Below, piece by piece: positions 1 through 12,487 of a DNA stretch of 41,064 nucleotides. The number at the start of each line of letters is the position of its first letter. Position 1 is the first letter of the stretch. The DNA is from Phoronis australis (lineage: Eukaryota > Phoronida > Phoronidae). Where the stretch lies: NCBI GenBank assembly GCA_002633005.1, contig NMRA01000194.1, positions 270,458 through 311,521 on the forward strand. The letters run 5' to 3'. Under the pieces are notes generated by a model. That model did not search any database, was not told where the DNA came from, and worked only from the letters and a program-made list of their open reading frames with translations. The position numbers and the translations under genes are program-made.

Positions 1-46
1 CCGGACGGACGGACGGACAGAGATGACGGCATAATGCGTCCATAAA
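1..46 (-). repeat. tip of dispersed GGAC-rich repeat (left copy)
   Basis: The first 46 bases are almost the exact reverse complement of 40700-40742: a (CGGA)n run followed by the phrase agagatgacggcataatgcg. The body of this copy lies outside the window, to the left. The family is described at 40698-41064. Confidence 0.8.
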
Positions 47-1077
47 AACCTTGCAATTTGATTTCAAGTTCTACTCAAACTGACCAGAATAGGGCACGTG
101 GTTTCCAAAAAAAGCCCCCAAAGTGATTTAGTGACCACAAACAGATGTCAGGGGGCTCTTTCAGAAAAAAGTGACAGATCACTTTTGGAAACTTGAATTG
201 TTTACCATAGCAACCTCACTTCGCAGTGGGCTTTAGAACATTTTAAGAGCAAGTATGTGACTGCACTAGAAATTAAAAAGCTCAACTTTGAGATCAGATG
301 GTAGCATGGGAGGCAATGATGTATTCCTACCTACATTTCAATTTTGGTTAACTTGAAATTCCAGCCAGGGTTAACTTAAGTGACAGTTTGCCTTCAGTAA
401 GAGTAGTGCCGCCTTCGTTGATAAGTAATTGATAAAACTGAAAAATTTTAAGTTATTTCAACGACCAAAATTGAGCAAACAATGACTTTTCGCCACATTT
501 TCCGTACCTCTGTCCTGAGCCAGAAATGAAAAACAATCCCGGAGGAGCACACATGGTGGCTCTTTTGATCCTAGTTTCTGGAGAGCCCTCTGTGGGGGCC
601 TTACATTTGTGGTAATTCTTTCACAAATCCTCTGGTAAAGAACAGTAGTTGTCTATTTTGACCTTAGCTAAAACAATTAGCCTTTGTGAAAACATTCCAG
701 TGAAACAAAACACAGCTTGTTAGAAAAAAAGAAACCAGCTTTTACTTCCTAGTCCCAGAAGGGAAAACAAATTTTGTTAATCAACTGAACCAAGCAACTT
801 AAATAGAAGCATATGACAGAGAGGACTGTGGGTAGTTTTGGGTGAGGTGACAATTTTTGACAACATCTCCCACAAACATAAACTAAAGCAGCTGGATGTT
901 TCATCTTATGGTGGACACTCAAGTTTTAGACATAGAGTATGAGTGAAAACTTTTAGTTAGGTGAAATAGCACAATTGGTTCTAGTCTTTTTAAATAGCGA
1001 AGCAAGAGGATTTTTAGTTGTTAGTATTTTCAAAAATAAAGTCACCAGGTGTCTACTTCATGATAGTTGCTTAAGAC
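47..1077. other. no gene recognised
   Basis: AT-rich non-coding sequence with stops in all frames. I see no repeat partner elsewhere in the window and no splice-framed coding stretch. Confidence 0.5.
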
Positions 1078-1576
1078 TTAATTGCCTTTCATACTAACGT
1101 CAACGGGTCGATGTTTTGGGAATTGCGGTCAGTATGAACGGTTAACTTCAGTCCTGGATCGAAGTTAACAGCGAACTAAACAGGTGGATATAATATCGGA
1201 GCGTCAACGCTGCGGTTGCAGTGTGAATGGTCAACTTCCGTCCCATCAAAGTTATCGCCAAGTGCCACTATTATCATCAACAATTAAAGGGTAGTGTAGG
1301 CGCTAATAGTTATTATATTTAGCTCGAATAATAACCAATCGAATTAAAAATAAGTTTTATGTCAATTAGCACACGTAAATGTATCCAAATTGTTTCATTT
1401 AAAAAATCTTAGCGGGCAGTGCTACTTCGCGATTACGTTGATGGCAGTAGCCTCACCTACAGTTTACTTCGATGTCTATTAACTACCTGAGCCACTACGA
1501 ACGGTTTAGTTAACTTCGCAGTTTACATCGACGCTCTGCTCAGACTGGAGTTAAGTCAGTATGAAAAGGCCTTTAA
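1078..1576. mobile_element. TTAA-flanked MITE-like element
   Basis: A 0.5-kb stretch is bounded by TTAA at 1078-1081 and TTAA at 1573-1576. Inside these the ends are inverted repeats: left ttGCCTTTCATACTAAC and right (reverse complement) agGCCTTTTCATACTGAC, one indel and one mismatch over the capitalised part. The interior repeats the end motif in degenerate form (cagtatgaacgg near 1130, cagtgtgaatgg near 1220). There is no open frame for a transposase, so it would be non-autonomous. TTAA target duplications are known for piggyBac and Kolobok superfamilies; which applies here is not determined. Confidence 0.6.
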
Positions 1577-3936
1577 GACAAAAATTTGGTCTTACAATTG
1601 CAGAATAACAATTCAGCAATGTAATAACGAGAGCATCACAGTCTAGAAATAACTTACAGAAATTATCTATGTTAATAGCTAGCAGTTATAAGTTTATTAA
1701 AAGTGACTTAAAATTTTTGCTCAAGTGCGATTTTATTAATTTCCATAAGTAGTTGTCTGGGGCGCAAGACAAAATTTCGGATTTAACGGTAAAAGTTCAG
1801 GGGAAATAACTGCTAAAAATGCCAAATTTCCATTTTTCAGAGTCTATTGCAAATGCTCAAAATTTTACCAGCAATGGTTTAGCAATATCTACACCATACA
1901 AACCATGTCAGAACCGATTAAGTTTGCCTAAGTTATTTTTGTTGTGAGAAACTTGACAAAATGAAATTTCACTGGTCCGCCATCTTGTGTCCCAAACTGA
2001 AGTTGTTTTTATAAGAAGTCTCATAGTTATGTAGGGGCTTAACCACTTGAGGGCGTATTTAGACAAGTATCTTCAAAACTATAGATTTTAAATGTATGTA
2101 TCCGAAAGTAGACAGCCTTGTTTAAAATGTACTTTTGCATACTCCAGGTGCAACTTGCTCTGGTTTAAGCGACCTCAGGTGGACAAAATTTAAACAAGTG
2201 CAATTTGACATAGGTATGACAACTAACGCCAACTGTTCAAGGCAGTGCACCTTACGCCCGATCAACCTGCCCAACTACAAGCACCCAAATGAACAACAAA
2301 CTGGACAAGGAGGGAGAAATTATCAGCGAGGCGTTTGTGCAACTGAGTGACTTTTTGCACCAATCACAAACCTGGCACAGAATTATTTTTCTCATACATT
2401 TTCATTACTAATTCACAATGAACAGTTATTATATAAAATATTCGAAAACCTGAGGGAGATATCACAAACTGATGTAAATGTAAACTCCCGCCATTTTCCA
2501 GTCGCGTGCCCAGCAACACCAAACCTACTAGAATGGTACGCACAAAGTGACTTACGCTCCACTCCACTTTCTCAACACCACTTGTGGCATTGTCCTCTGG
2601 ACATGCGGCTGATTGGGCGCAAGTTGCACTACTTAAAGGCCCATCTGGGCAGAGCTAAAGTAGCAAGCAGTAACCAATGTCTGTTGAATATTCTGCAGCT
2701 GATATCATACCTTCCATGTAGTCTTTACGGTCTCTACATTGAGATCAAATATGGATACTTTGATTTTTTTTCACTAAAAGCTTTAAAACAAAATTTCGTT
2801 TTGATGACCTCGAGACAGTTTGGCTCAACAGGCCTACTAGAAAATTGGCTCGTTATAGGCTGCCCAAGCAACACCAATGCCACAGTCATAAGTATAATGT
2901 ATTCCTCATTTATAAACACAATTCCCAGACTCAATAAGTTCAGTTTACCCACTCACAGACAAGACTCAGTGATCACCTAACATGGTTCCTTGACTGCCAA
3001 ATACATCACAAATCATGAAACATAGTCAGCATATGCACAAAAAATCATTTCGCACTCACAAACAAAATATACGGACTCTGAGTCTGTATATTGTGTTGGA
3101 CGGCTAGTGAGCCATGTTGGTGAATCAAGAGCAGTATTTTTGGGGTGCATGAGTTATTCTTTCGCCTGGAACTGTGTCTGGTGGTCGGCAGTAGCGCGCA
3201 GAGCTTTGATGATGCCCAGGGCAATTTTTAATTGGTCGCCTCTATCTCTACCCGTGCATAGATGCATAGACGCTAGTACTAAGAAAAAAAAGATGAAACA
3301 TAAAATAGAAACTTCATTCTATTTAACTATATATCAGTCACAATTTCAAAAAGCTCATTCATAAGTGACTGTACGGATGACCAACCCCCCCCCATGTGGA
3401 TGACTGTGCCCCGTTGCATGAAACAGTCCGAAATAGTGACTCAACTAAGTTCTCTCAATCTACGTATTTCTGGACTTGTGAAAACATCGGTTGCCCTGTC
3501 TTGTATTGTTTTAGTTTCATGTCTAAGTCAACTTTTGACTTTGACACAAATTGAGAGTGAACTCTACGTTGAATTGTCAATATAACTAAAAATAAGATCT
3601 TTTCATGCAACACCACCAATTTAAGGACTGGGTCCCTATTTATTATCAATGAACTCAGGGCTCAGTGTTTAGTTATATTGTTAGAAAATGTCGTTAATGA
3701 AAGAGGGGCTCATAATAAAGATGAAATGATAGAAAAATATTAATTCCATGAGTCTATAAGGACACAAATACACAAAAAGATTTGGGAATTTTGGGTGAGT
3801 CCCTATTTGGGCCTGTTTCAAGCAACCGGCCACTGGGCTCGTTACCCCATCGGCCCCCCTGCTGCAAACTACTGGCAGTCAGTGAGCCGCAACAAGTAGT
3901 TGGAGAGCAAGCCATGAAGAGCCATGTTTGTAAGTG
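1577..3936. other. no gene recognised
   Basis: Non-coding AT-rich sequence. The open frames here (for example 2582-2980, beginning at a non-ATG codon) have no recognisable domain, and frames overlap on both strands, as expected of chance ORFs. Confidence 0.45.
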
Positions 3937-3962
3937 AGGCTGTCCTGTTGTTCGGACAGCCT
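3937..3962. repeat. 9-bp perfect hairpin
   Basis: AGGCTGTCC at 3937-3945, an 8-base loop, then GGACAGCCT at 3954-3962. No flanking gene gives it a role. Confidence 0.5.
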
Positions 3963-4192
3963 GTATAAAAAACATTCAAATATTTTTCTGTAGACAAACA
4001 TGAATACTTGACCTCTTGCCAACTACATCACAGGCAGCTAAGTGAAAACAGTGCTGAGCAAGACTGTTTTACACTTACAAGCAAGTGGTTAAAATAACAA
4101 ATCACTGTAACAGTAATTGGAGTAATTGTGCCAGCACCCCAAGGGCACCACAGGGGAATGAACTGAGCCCTTGCATCACAGTGCTTCAGAAA

Positions 4193-4258
4193 CAGGGTGC
4201 CAACAGGGTGCCAATAGGGTGCCAACAGGGTGTCAACAGGGTGCTAGCAGGGTGTCAA
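4193..4258 (+). repeat. 11-bp minisatellite, six units
   Basis: Six consecutive 11-mers of consensus cagggtgccaa, with single-base variants (tagggtgccaa, cagggtgtcaa, cagggtgctag). The frame that reads through it is probably fortuitous. Confidence 0.85.
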
Positions 4259-4264
4259 CTGGTG

Positions 4265-5718
4265 CCTTTAAACAAACTTAGGCCCCATGTTGTGCACCGG
4301 GCAGGCAATATGGATACCACACTGTGTGGAAAACACAAGTTCATTTTTGACGTTCAGCAATAAAAATATCGGGACTCACGACAACTGAGGTGGAAGAAAT
4401 TAAAAAAGTTTTGAAAAGTTACATTCCCGTTGACAACTTTTGAAGCTAGAAGCATCACCAATCAGCTAAAAGCACATAAAACAGAACTCCAAGTGCTAAG
4501 CACACATAACTAAATGTTTTCGAAGGTACAAGCAAAACTGCCAAGCCCACTGAGTAACACAGTGCATAACTTGAACCCTTCAACTGAAGGATTCTTCTGA
4601 ACTGCAGTTTGAAATCAAGTGGCAGAGATGTCTTCTTCAGCTATTTCCCAGATCTATTCTAAACACCTAGTAATTAGACTACACTTGATCAGGCTATCTT
4701 AGCACAGTTTTGTTAAGCCGATATGGTTGAGTACAGGCATTCCTCACTGGTGACCTCTCTCAGTTCAGCAACACGATCTCCGTCCATAGGGACAAGTGTC
4801 TATTAGCACATTCAAGTGTATTTTTGGTGGAGCCAGAGTGATTAGATATCAGAATTCAGTTTTAGTCAGCACTGACCCAACAGGAGCAAGTGCTACTAGG
4901 GGAAATCTGAGGAGGTATTTTATGAAAGGGAGAAGTTAGACCTACACTCTAATACATAATGGATTCACTTTCACACTCTAAGCTTTTTACTGAAAAGCTG
5001 GTTTGAAAACAATTCCCACTTGACAGCTAGCACACACGACACCGTGACACGCCGACACAAAATTGTTTTGTGTGTGCTGATTCACTGACTTAATAATTTG
5101 TCATCGATAAAAAATCGTAAAGCCTCCCAACATAAAATCATATTGTGTGTGTTGATCTTTAGCAATCACTACATCATACAACACCATCATGTACAACAAA
5201 CTACATGATCCATGTCAGCTCAGTTTGTTTATTTACTGTTTACATTCTGTAACTGAATATACAAAATATACAAAATCCACACACTGATTCACTTCAATCT
5301 GACTGCTGCTCAAGACAGTGACACCTAAATTTTAAAACTTCACGAGGCACTATTCCAAGATGGCTAAGAGTTCAATAAGGGTCTAAATACACAGAGGTAG
5401 TTTGGAGCACCATCTCGAAAACACGACAAGAGCTGAATGGGAAACAACTTAAGCGATGTACGAACTGCGTAAGAATCATTATTCGAGGCATCATTTTCGC
5501 CAAATTTGCGATGCCCGTTTCCACCCATTCTTAGCACATTACATAAAGATTTCAAGACCGTTTCAGACGTTCCAAAAACGAGATTGTAGTAAGAGGGCTC
5601 CAAGGAAAATACTAAGGGCAGTTTGTCCACAGAGCGTGAGAAAATGAAATGCTAAATGAAGACCAAAAAATAGTATGCGTATTTGACTATGGTCTTCGCC
5701 AGACCCACTTTGAAATCT
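4265..5718. other. no gene recognised
   Basis: Non-coding. Around 5050-5155 there are two related short phrases (ttgttttgtgtgtgctgatt and atattgtgtgtgttgat) but no clear unit. A YY1-like ccaagatggct occurs at about 5353. Confidence 0.4.
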
Positions 5719-5806
5719 GTGTCTCACTGTTTTAGGTTATGAATGACTTTGAGGACACGTCTGTGTCTCACTGTTTTAGGTTATGAATGACTTTGAGGAC
5801 ACATCA
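5719..5806 (+). repeat. 44-bp tandem duplication
   Basis: The 44-mer beginning gtgtctcactgttttagg is present at 5719-5762 and again at 5763-5806, differing only at the last few bases. Near identity implies a recent slippage or an assembly duplication. Confidence 0.85.
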
Positions 5807-6364
5807 GTGTATTTAGCTAAACAGAAAAAACTGAAGATTTTAACTCAGAAAAGGTACTTTTTCAGAAAGAAGAAAGCCTGCAGAATTCGATTTTTGACTT
5901 TATACTCATCTGACAATAAATGGGTCATGCGGCCTTGTCTCAATCAACATAACACCAACCAGCTATTAATTGGGACATGTGACCATATCTCTTGAGTAAA
6001 GATTATCAAAAGAGACACATACATTCATAGCAAAACAACATAATAGATGTCCAAGATCAAATGTTAAAAACCTTGTTGGTTTTTCAAATCTGTTCAGGTG
6101 ATCATGAGCACCACCTGCGTAGCTTCAATGAACCCTCTGGATACTTAGAGTAGACCATGAAGTTGTATACTTTCTCACAAATTAATGTGAAAAGAACCCT
6201 CCAGGGTGAATACGACGTTAGATGTTATGCAATGAAAGTTAATTTACTCCAACCATAAGATAGCAGAGGTTCATGCAAGCAGTCTCTTATGCAGTACATT
6301 GCAAAAATATTGAATTACAACCAGGAAAGGTGTAAAAATACAGCATGGCAGATAAAAACCCTAC

Positions 6365-6793
6365 CTTATCCCGGTCTCTCTTTTCCCCCTCAAAAGAGTC
6401 ACGTGTAGACGAGGCACGACTACTGCCACTACTTCGCCGCCCCCTGCGGAGATGGTGGCCTTGAGTTAACTCCTTGTCGGCACTCCTCCGCCCGCTGCCT
6501 TCCATCCTCTTCGTCCCCTCTCCTGGAAGCAGGACATGCGACGGGGAGGGTCGGACCTCCAGCGACCCCCTCACCCTATCCCTGCCTCCTACACCGTCTC
6601 CAGTATCCAGGTGACTCCTCTGTTGAATGGCTGTCTGCATAATGTTTCGCCACTCACCATTACGCCCATCATCAGCAGCAAGTTCATCCTTCCAATAGCT
6701 GGGTACAACCTCAGCGTTTTTCTGGCGAGGGGTCATGCTGCGCTCGTGACCCCTATGGCTGCCCGTCATAGGTTGAGTCCACTCCATAGTCAC
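6365..6793 (-). CDS. candidate GC-rich exon, unknown protein
   Basis: A minus-strand frame stays open for about 168 codons (to 6287) in a block clearly more GC-rich than its surroundings. The peptide is hydrophilic, rich in Arg, Ser, Gly, Asp and Glu, with a low-complexity run (RRGRRSSGSSRASSTRDS) near its C-terminal end and no membrane segment or signal peptide. After the codons for RDRDK there is AAG|GTAGGG, a good splice donor at 6364; beyond it the frame turns hydrophobic and AT-rich, like intron. Upstream, the minus strand has a pyrimidine-rich acceptor-like tract ending ccag at about 6829, but an in-frame TGA lies between it and the open frame, so the 5' boundary is unresolved. The first in-frame ATG is MEW at about 6787. 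I do not recognise the family. It could be an internal exon of a large minus-strand gene whose introns fill part of this window. Confidence 0.4.
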
Positions 6794-8129
6794 GTGCTTA
6801 CCGACTCAGTAGCAGTATCTTGTGCAGCCTGGAAAGATATTGCAGAAAAGTGAAAATTTTGTTTCATCAAATTTGTACAGAAAAATTAACTAGTTTGGTG
6901 AATAAGACAGTTCGCATTCAAATCAAACACAATTTTTGTGTGTTGAGCACCAAAACGAATCATATTACCGGTAACCTTTTTACCGGGTACAAGCCACATG
7001 ATATTGCATTTTCTAACAATAATCATGGCAAAATTTAATCAGTGTCCCCTGAAAAGTCTGAAGTATTGCTAATCAAATGCCAACAACTTCAATGTGTGTG
7101 TTAAAAAAATACTCTTAAACCTCACAAAATCTAGTTTCAATTCAAAACAATTCAAAACTAAGCAAAGATAACATAAAAGCATTCAGCAACTCAACAACGT
7201 AACTATCGGTAACTCATTGCACCAAGGTAGAAAACCGATTAATCAAATATCTTTCAGACTCGAGGCTAGATTCTGAATCAGTATCAAGAGACACCGAACA
7301 TTACTAGCCAAGCTGTTCCATTGGTACAATCGGGGACTCATCATATGACATTCGATTTACTTGGCACACCCAGATTATTGGAAAATATATTTAATTTATT
7401 TTGCTATAAATAAATGGAGACTTCTCGTTCACTAACTTGTCCAGTGTCGTATGTACTAAACTGAAGATCAGAAATCCCATAAGCATTAGGGCATTGAACT
7501 GGGAGCAAGTTAACAATTCTTTACTAAAGACTGACAAGTTGAATGGACATCTGGAAATGATTATTTCACACTAGACTCAAATTAATAACATATAACACTT
7601 CCAAGAACAACCTGCATGAGAGGAGAGATCCCAGAATAAACTTAAACAGGTTTACGACTTTGATGCAGTCACAGTGGGTGCTTCAAGCTACTGTAAATAT
7701 GATAAAAATTCTTTTTCAAAAGCTTAAAGCAGCCATGTTCTTGTCTTAAGAACACCCAACTCTTTTCACAAGCGCATTCGATTTTTCAAAACGGCTTCGT
7801 GTTCTTATTCTCCACTTAGGCTTCACCTCACCCGGCAATGTGCTTTAGTTTGCTGTTACATGACATCATATTTATGTTGGACATCACAGTAACTTATTTC
7901 GGCCAGTTATTGGTGGGTTTGAAGTATTCTGAATATTTTGAAAATAATGCACTGTTATCGTGATGGACCACGCCCAAGAATAGTAGAAATTCCTTAACTA
8001 AAAGCAGGATTTTGCCTGGCAGATGACCTGTGATTTCAAGAAGTTACACGTTAAGCTGATGACGTATTGAATGGAGACATTTGTTTGCTTGATGGACTGG
8101 CCTATATTCCAATGGTTCCTGTTTGGTTG
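6794..8129. other. no gene recognised
   Basis: AT-rich sequence without a convincing frame or repeat. It could be intronic if 6365-6793 is a real exon. Confidence 0.4.
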
Positions 8130-9550
8130 TTACCTCTACATGATAATCATAAGTTTCACGATCAGGTGACGAGCAGAACTACCAGACAGTGTGAAATATC
8201 AAGGTCTGTGGTAAGTTAAGTGACACAGCCATTTCCACCTGCATTTTGACTTCAGTCTATGTTCCCATAGTGCAACACTGTATAAATATACAGCTTCACA
8301 CCAATATGGGCAAAAAATGGCCAAATAAAATCTGATGCAAAATTAATCTCGTTAAAAACTATACCCTGCACAGAGAAAAAAATATTTAACACTGTTAAAA
8401 AATTGACGTTATACCATTATTACGCTGCTAAATTCGTGGAGCAATAAGATTTGTCAACTTTCAGCGCTGTGGAATACAGCATCACCTTGTGGCCGATTTC
8501 TTTTTTGCCTATTCTTCAATCAATTTAACATTCTTCTTCCAAAATGCTGCGGACATATCAAAATAAGTAATTGGACCTGGTTTCACTTCGTTTTAAGTGT
8601 TTAGAATTATACAACTAAATTTCTGAGCAAATGTTGCTTTGGCAGACCTTTCATCTCCCGAAAAATGTTGAAAAATTAGCAAGTAGCACTTGCGCGGGTC
8701 ACGAATAAGTACTGTTTTCAAGAATGAAAAAATTACACTAAACAGGCTGAATGAAACAGCAGTAACAGGTAACGTGAATGTCGCCTCAGTGTCAATTGAC
8801 TCACAGAATGTGAATGCACCCTGTCTGGTAGTGTCCATACAAAGATGTATACTTTACAGCTTTCCCGCCATGTGGGTAAAAAATGGCCAAACATGATCTG
8901 ACATAAAATTAGCTTCAATATAAACTACTCTTCATTGAGTAAACTAAATTATTTACCGGTGTTGGAAAAATTGGCGTTTTACCATTGTTCTACTACAAAC
9001 ATTGTAGTGTGATCTTTTGCGTCAGCTTTCGGCGCCGTAAAATATGGCATCACCTATTGGCAAGTTTCTTTTTGAGACGATTTTACAATCAGCCAATCTT
9101 CTTCCACAAGGTTGCATATACGTCACAACAAATTACTCGAATTGATTTCGCTTCATTATGAACTTTTGGTATTTTGATACGAGCCAACCGAATTTCCAAA
9201 TAAATTTGGTTGCTACGAAGTTGTCATCATCTTCCGAGAGATGTCGCAAAATGGTGTGTGCGCGTGATACAAACATACAGTTTTCAAAACAAAGATAGAT
9301 TTTTTGTTTAAAAAGCAGAGAATTATGTACATGGCATTTATCACATTGTTTTTCTCCTAAGAAGATGTAACAGGCAAGGTAAGTGACGGTTGACTCCCAG
9401 ACTTAGCATGCACAACACCGGTCGTTAGCTTTACATGTTGATATAAGTTTCACGAGGTGACAAGCAGAACTACCCAGGCAGTGTGAAATTTTGCGGTCTA
9501 CTGGAGCTTAACACACAGTGGTTTCTAGATGTGTTTTAATGACAGTCTTT
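8130..9550 (+). repeat. tandem copies of a 0.7-kb dispersed repeat
   Basis: Three partial or complete copies follow one another. 8130-8265 matches the 3' part (phrase aagtttcacg...aggtgacgagcagaact). 8266-8830 is a copy lacking that 3' part. 8835-9550 is complete. Shared landmarks are aaaaaatggccaaa, the cagctttcggcgc-type phrase, the gcatcacctattggc-type phrase and the tctcccgagagatg-type phrase. An inverted, more complete copy lies at 32637-33365. No coding capacity is seen. Copies look clearly diverged, so the family is old here. Confidence 0.75.
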
Positions 9551-9555
9551 ATACA

Positions 9556-9870
9556 GCTAGCTGGCAAGTAGATAGTGCTGGCTGGTAGATGGTGCTGGCT
9601 GGTAGACGACGCTGGCTGGTAGACGGCACTGGCTGGTAGATGGTGCTGGATGGTAGATGGTGGTGGTTGGTATACAGTGCTGGCTGGTATACAGTGCTGG
9701 CTGGGAGGTAGTGCTGGCTGGTAGATAGTGCTGGCTGGTAGACAGTGCTGGCTGGTAGACAGTGCTGGCTGGTAGATAGTGCTGGCTGGTAGACAGTGCT
9801 GGCTGGTAGACAGTGCTGGCTGGTAGATAGTGCTGGCTGGTAGTTAGTGCTGGCTGGTGGTAGATAGTGC
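9556..9870 (+). repeat. 17-bp minisatellite
   Basis: About 18-19 units of consensus gtgctggctggtagaya. It directly follows the dispersed repeat ending near 9550. The opposite strand has an open frame of 113 codons composed of YQPALSTSQHYLPAS repeats. Because 17 is not a multiple of three, the protein repeat is three DNA units long; the frame is open only because the unit lacks stops in any frame on that strand. Confidence 0.92.
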
Positions 9871-10395
9871 TATCATATCGACTGGATAAAGGAGGCAAGC
9901 TTCATATGCCAGAAGCTTTTTGGCAAATTATGCATCATATTGATTAAAATAGGGAGGACGTTTTTTATTTTTTTTTACAATACCCATGTGTCATACATTT
10001 TTGAAAAGCCCTTGGTGTGAGAAATGAAATGGTGCAAAAATCAGAAAAATTGGATGAGCGGTTGACGAGAAAATGGCCGTTGAAGTGCGACGTTTATGCG
10101 CAAAATATCTGCCTTTTTACATAATTTCGTAAAAAATAAAAGAATACACATGTGCTGCATATAAAAAGATTCGACTCATTGAGACAAACATGGTGGTGTG
10201 TATTATATAAAATTTGGATCGATTTCCACAGAGATATTGCTGTTTAAGTGTGTTGTTATAGCATGAACAGGCTCATCATGTTTGATGAAAACAATGGATT
10301 ACACAGCTTAAAAGGTAAAGAGCAAAGACACCACATCAGCTCAGAAATAAATACATCTGAGCTAGGAGGAAATTTCACATCAAATCACAAGATCA
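9871..10395. other. no gene recognised
   Basis: AT-rich non-coding sequence with nothing I can name. Confidence 0.45.
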
Positions 10396-10553
10396 CATTG
10401 GTGGATTTGGGGGGCAAGGGGGCCTAGCTGGCCCGTGGCCCTCCTAAAACTTCATTTGGCAGTTTGAGGGTGCAAATATCTTACGGGTAAAATCCTGCAT
10501 AATATTCTGCCCTGCCCCCCCCCTCCTATCTAAAAATCCTAGATCTGCCCCTG
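10396..10553 (+). mobile_element. 158-bp hAT-like MITE, copy 1
   Basis: It starts cattggtggatttgg and ends cctagatctgcccctg, imperfect inverted repeats of the CAGTGGCGGATTTAGG type. The internal phrases (catttggcagtttgagggtg, ctgccctgcccc) recur in order in the element at 23996-24148. No target duplication is visible. A C-run of ten lies inside. Confidence 0.65.
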
Positions 10554-11467
10554 AATACTACTACATGGGCAACACATCATTGCCTGACAGTGACAGGGGG
10601 TTGGGGGAGGCTATAGCTCCCCCACTTCAGTGCTGGATGCTACCCATGTACTATTAGATCGTATCATGGCAAAAAACATCAAAAAGTAGACAAAAGACCA
10701 TTTGGGAAAACAAATCACTCTTAACATGAAGGATTTCATCATTTACGCAACAAAAACTTTGTAACAACTTTATTTCGAACGGTGAAGTTGCTATGCCATT
10801 GAACTTCAACGTAGCCGCTGGTGGCGCTGACATGCGGCGACTTAGTGAACTAACGACTGCTGTTTGAAAAGTGCCAATGCGCAGCAGTTTGACAGAATTT
10901 CTGAAAATGAAATAATTACCAATTAAAAGAGTGATAAATTCCTCATCTAAAAATCGGGGGGGCATATTGCGCAACTGGAAAAACATCAATCTCCCGATCG
11001 ACCAAAATTAGGCCTTCCGGACGATCGAAAACTCGGCATGAAAACTTGGCCTTGACTTCGAGAAAACAACTTGAGGAGATGCGCACGCATCTAAACTACA
11101 TCCTGTCCAAATTTCATGTTTGTATTTGAGAGTATAATGCTCTTTTGGATAGGAGGAACAAGAGGTACTTTTTCGAAAGTTGATCGCATGGCGGAAAATC
11201 GTGCGCTAAAAAAGCTTACAAAAAATGATTTATCAGCGATAATTTGAGACAAAAAGATTACAAACTTACAAATAAAGACTAAGGTAACGATTCATAACAC
11301 AAAAATGTCTTATAGTAAACTTTGAAGTCTGAAATCGGGTAATTTACCGACGTGGGTTTTACACGGAGGCAGATATGGAGCACCGTGACCTACTTTTCGA
11401 TTGTCCTCCCTAATTAAAACATCACAGCTACATTGTCATAAGTACATTTGTGAAGTCAATGTCTTGA
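10554..11467. other. no gene recognised
   Basis: The minus-strand frame 10654-10989 has no recognisable domain. No repeat partner was found. Confidence 0.4.
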
Positions 11468-11500
11468 CTTTAATTCCTTCCAAGTTGGAAGGAATTAAAG
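11468..11500. repeat. 14-bp perfect inverted repeat (hairpin)
   Basis: CTTTAATTCCTTCC at 11468-11481, spacer aagtt, then GGAAGGAATTAAAG at 11487-11500. It may be an element end or an internal hairpin of the repeat that follows. Confidence 0.7.
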
Positions 11501-11554
11501 ACATCGACAGCCTCCTAAGGTGTCCCTCTATGCGCAAAAGGTACTTATCACAAT

Positions 11555-11850
11555 GTGACTTCGATTTTTTAACCAGTGTGATGCATAATTCGGCAAACAG
11601 TTTCTGGCGTAGGAAGCTCCATACTCCCTGTGTTTACTCCTATGTCGAGCTTCACCTACTCAACTGTAGTTCACTAGAGACTGTGGTCACGTCAATGTTT
11701 ATAAAACCAAAACAACGTGACTTTGATGTTTCAATCAGTGTGAAGTATAAGTCACCGAAAAGTATCTGGAGTATAGGAGCTTCACCGTCTAGACGGCAGC
11801 ACTGTCTATATGGCTACCTGAAGTTGACATCACTCGTCACTCTATGATCA
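11555..11850 (+). repeat. imperfect 162-bp tandem pair
   Basis: Unit 1 starts gtgacttcgattttttaacc at 11555 and unit 2 starts gtgactttgatgtttcaatc at 11717. Both continue with cagtgtga, ataa, then agt.tctgg and a ctcca or cttca phrase in the same order. The open frame of 148 codons across it begins at TTG and encodes an equally duplicated peptide, so I treat it as a repeat and not as a gene. Confidence 0.6.
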
Positions 11851-12487
11851 CAGGTGGCACGCTGACATGAATGACTTCCATCCAGAATCTAAATTAGGCC
11901 TACTACTTCGTTCGCAAAACATTTACGTACCTATCTGTCTATGGCGTTTAGGCAAAACCTTTCACGCATTCGATCCATCTTACATGGTCGCAGAATACTT
12001 ACATGGAGTAGGCTGGGACTAATAACTTAAGATCTCATTCCTAACAGACCAGAAGGCCTCAGTCCCCAACTCGTTTGTTTAGATCCTTCTCCGTGCCGAG
12101 AACCGAAAGGTTAGAGTTCACAAGTTCCTGATAATAAAAATCAGTGCAGCAATTTGAATTCGAAATATGCAAACTGTAAGTTTTCTTTAAATTTAGAGAG
12201 CTCATACAATCACCGTTCACTGGTAAAATTAAATTAATCGCATATTTTTGAATTTTTATGTCATTTCCCTCCAACTTTCGATTTTCTGGCCATTCATCTT
12301 TAACACAATTTTTGGCACTAAGTTCCAAAAATCTATAAGGCACTGTTAATAAAATGATTTTATAAGATCTTTAGATGAGTAAAACAACTAGGTAGAGTAA
12401 TTAAGGGAGTTTATTTAAAACAATTTGATATGTGAAATTTTACGTTTTAACTGTAAAGAAGCGCTATCTACAGGATACTGGCCAACT
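11851..12487. other. no gene recognised
   Basis: AT-rich non-coding sequence. The minus-strand frame 12059-12343 has no recognisable motif. Confidence 0.4.

Noticed and set aside
9557-9898. 113-codon repeat protein, or a CRISPR-like array
   Set aside because: The units are contiguous 17-mers without unique spacers and the frame is a by-product of the minisatellite.
11401-11847. 148-codon plus-strand open frame
   Set aside because: Starts at TTG, has no domain, and coincides with a DNA tandem duplication; treated as chance.
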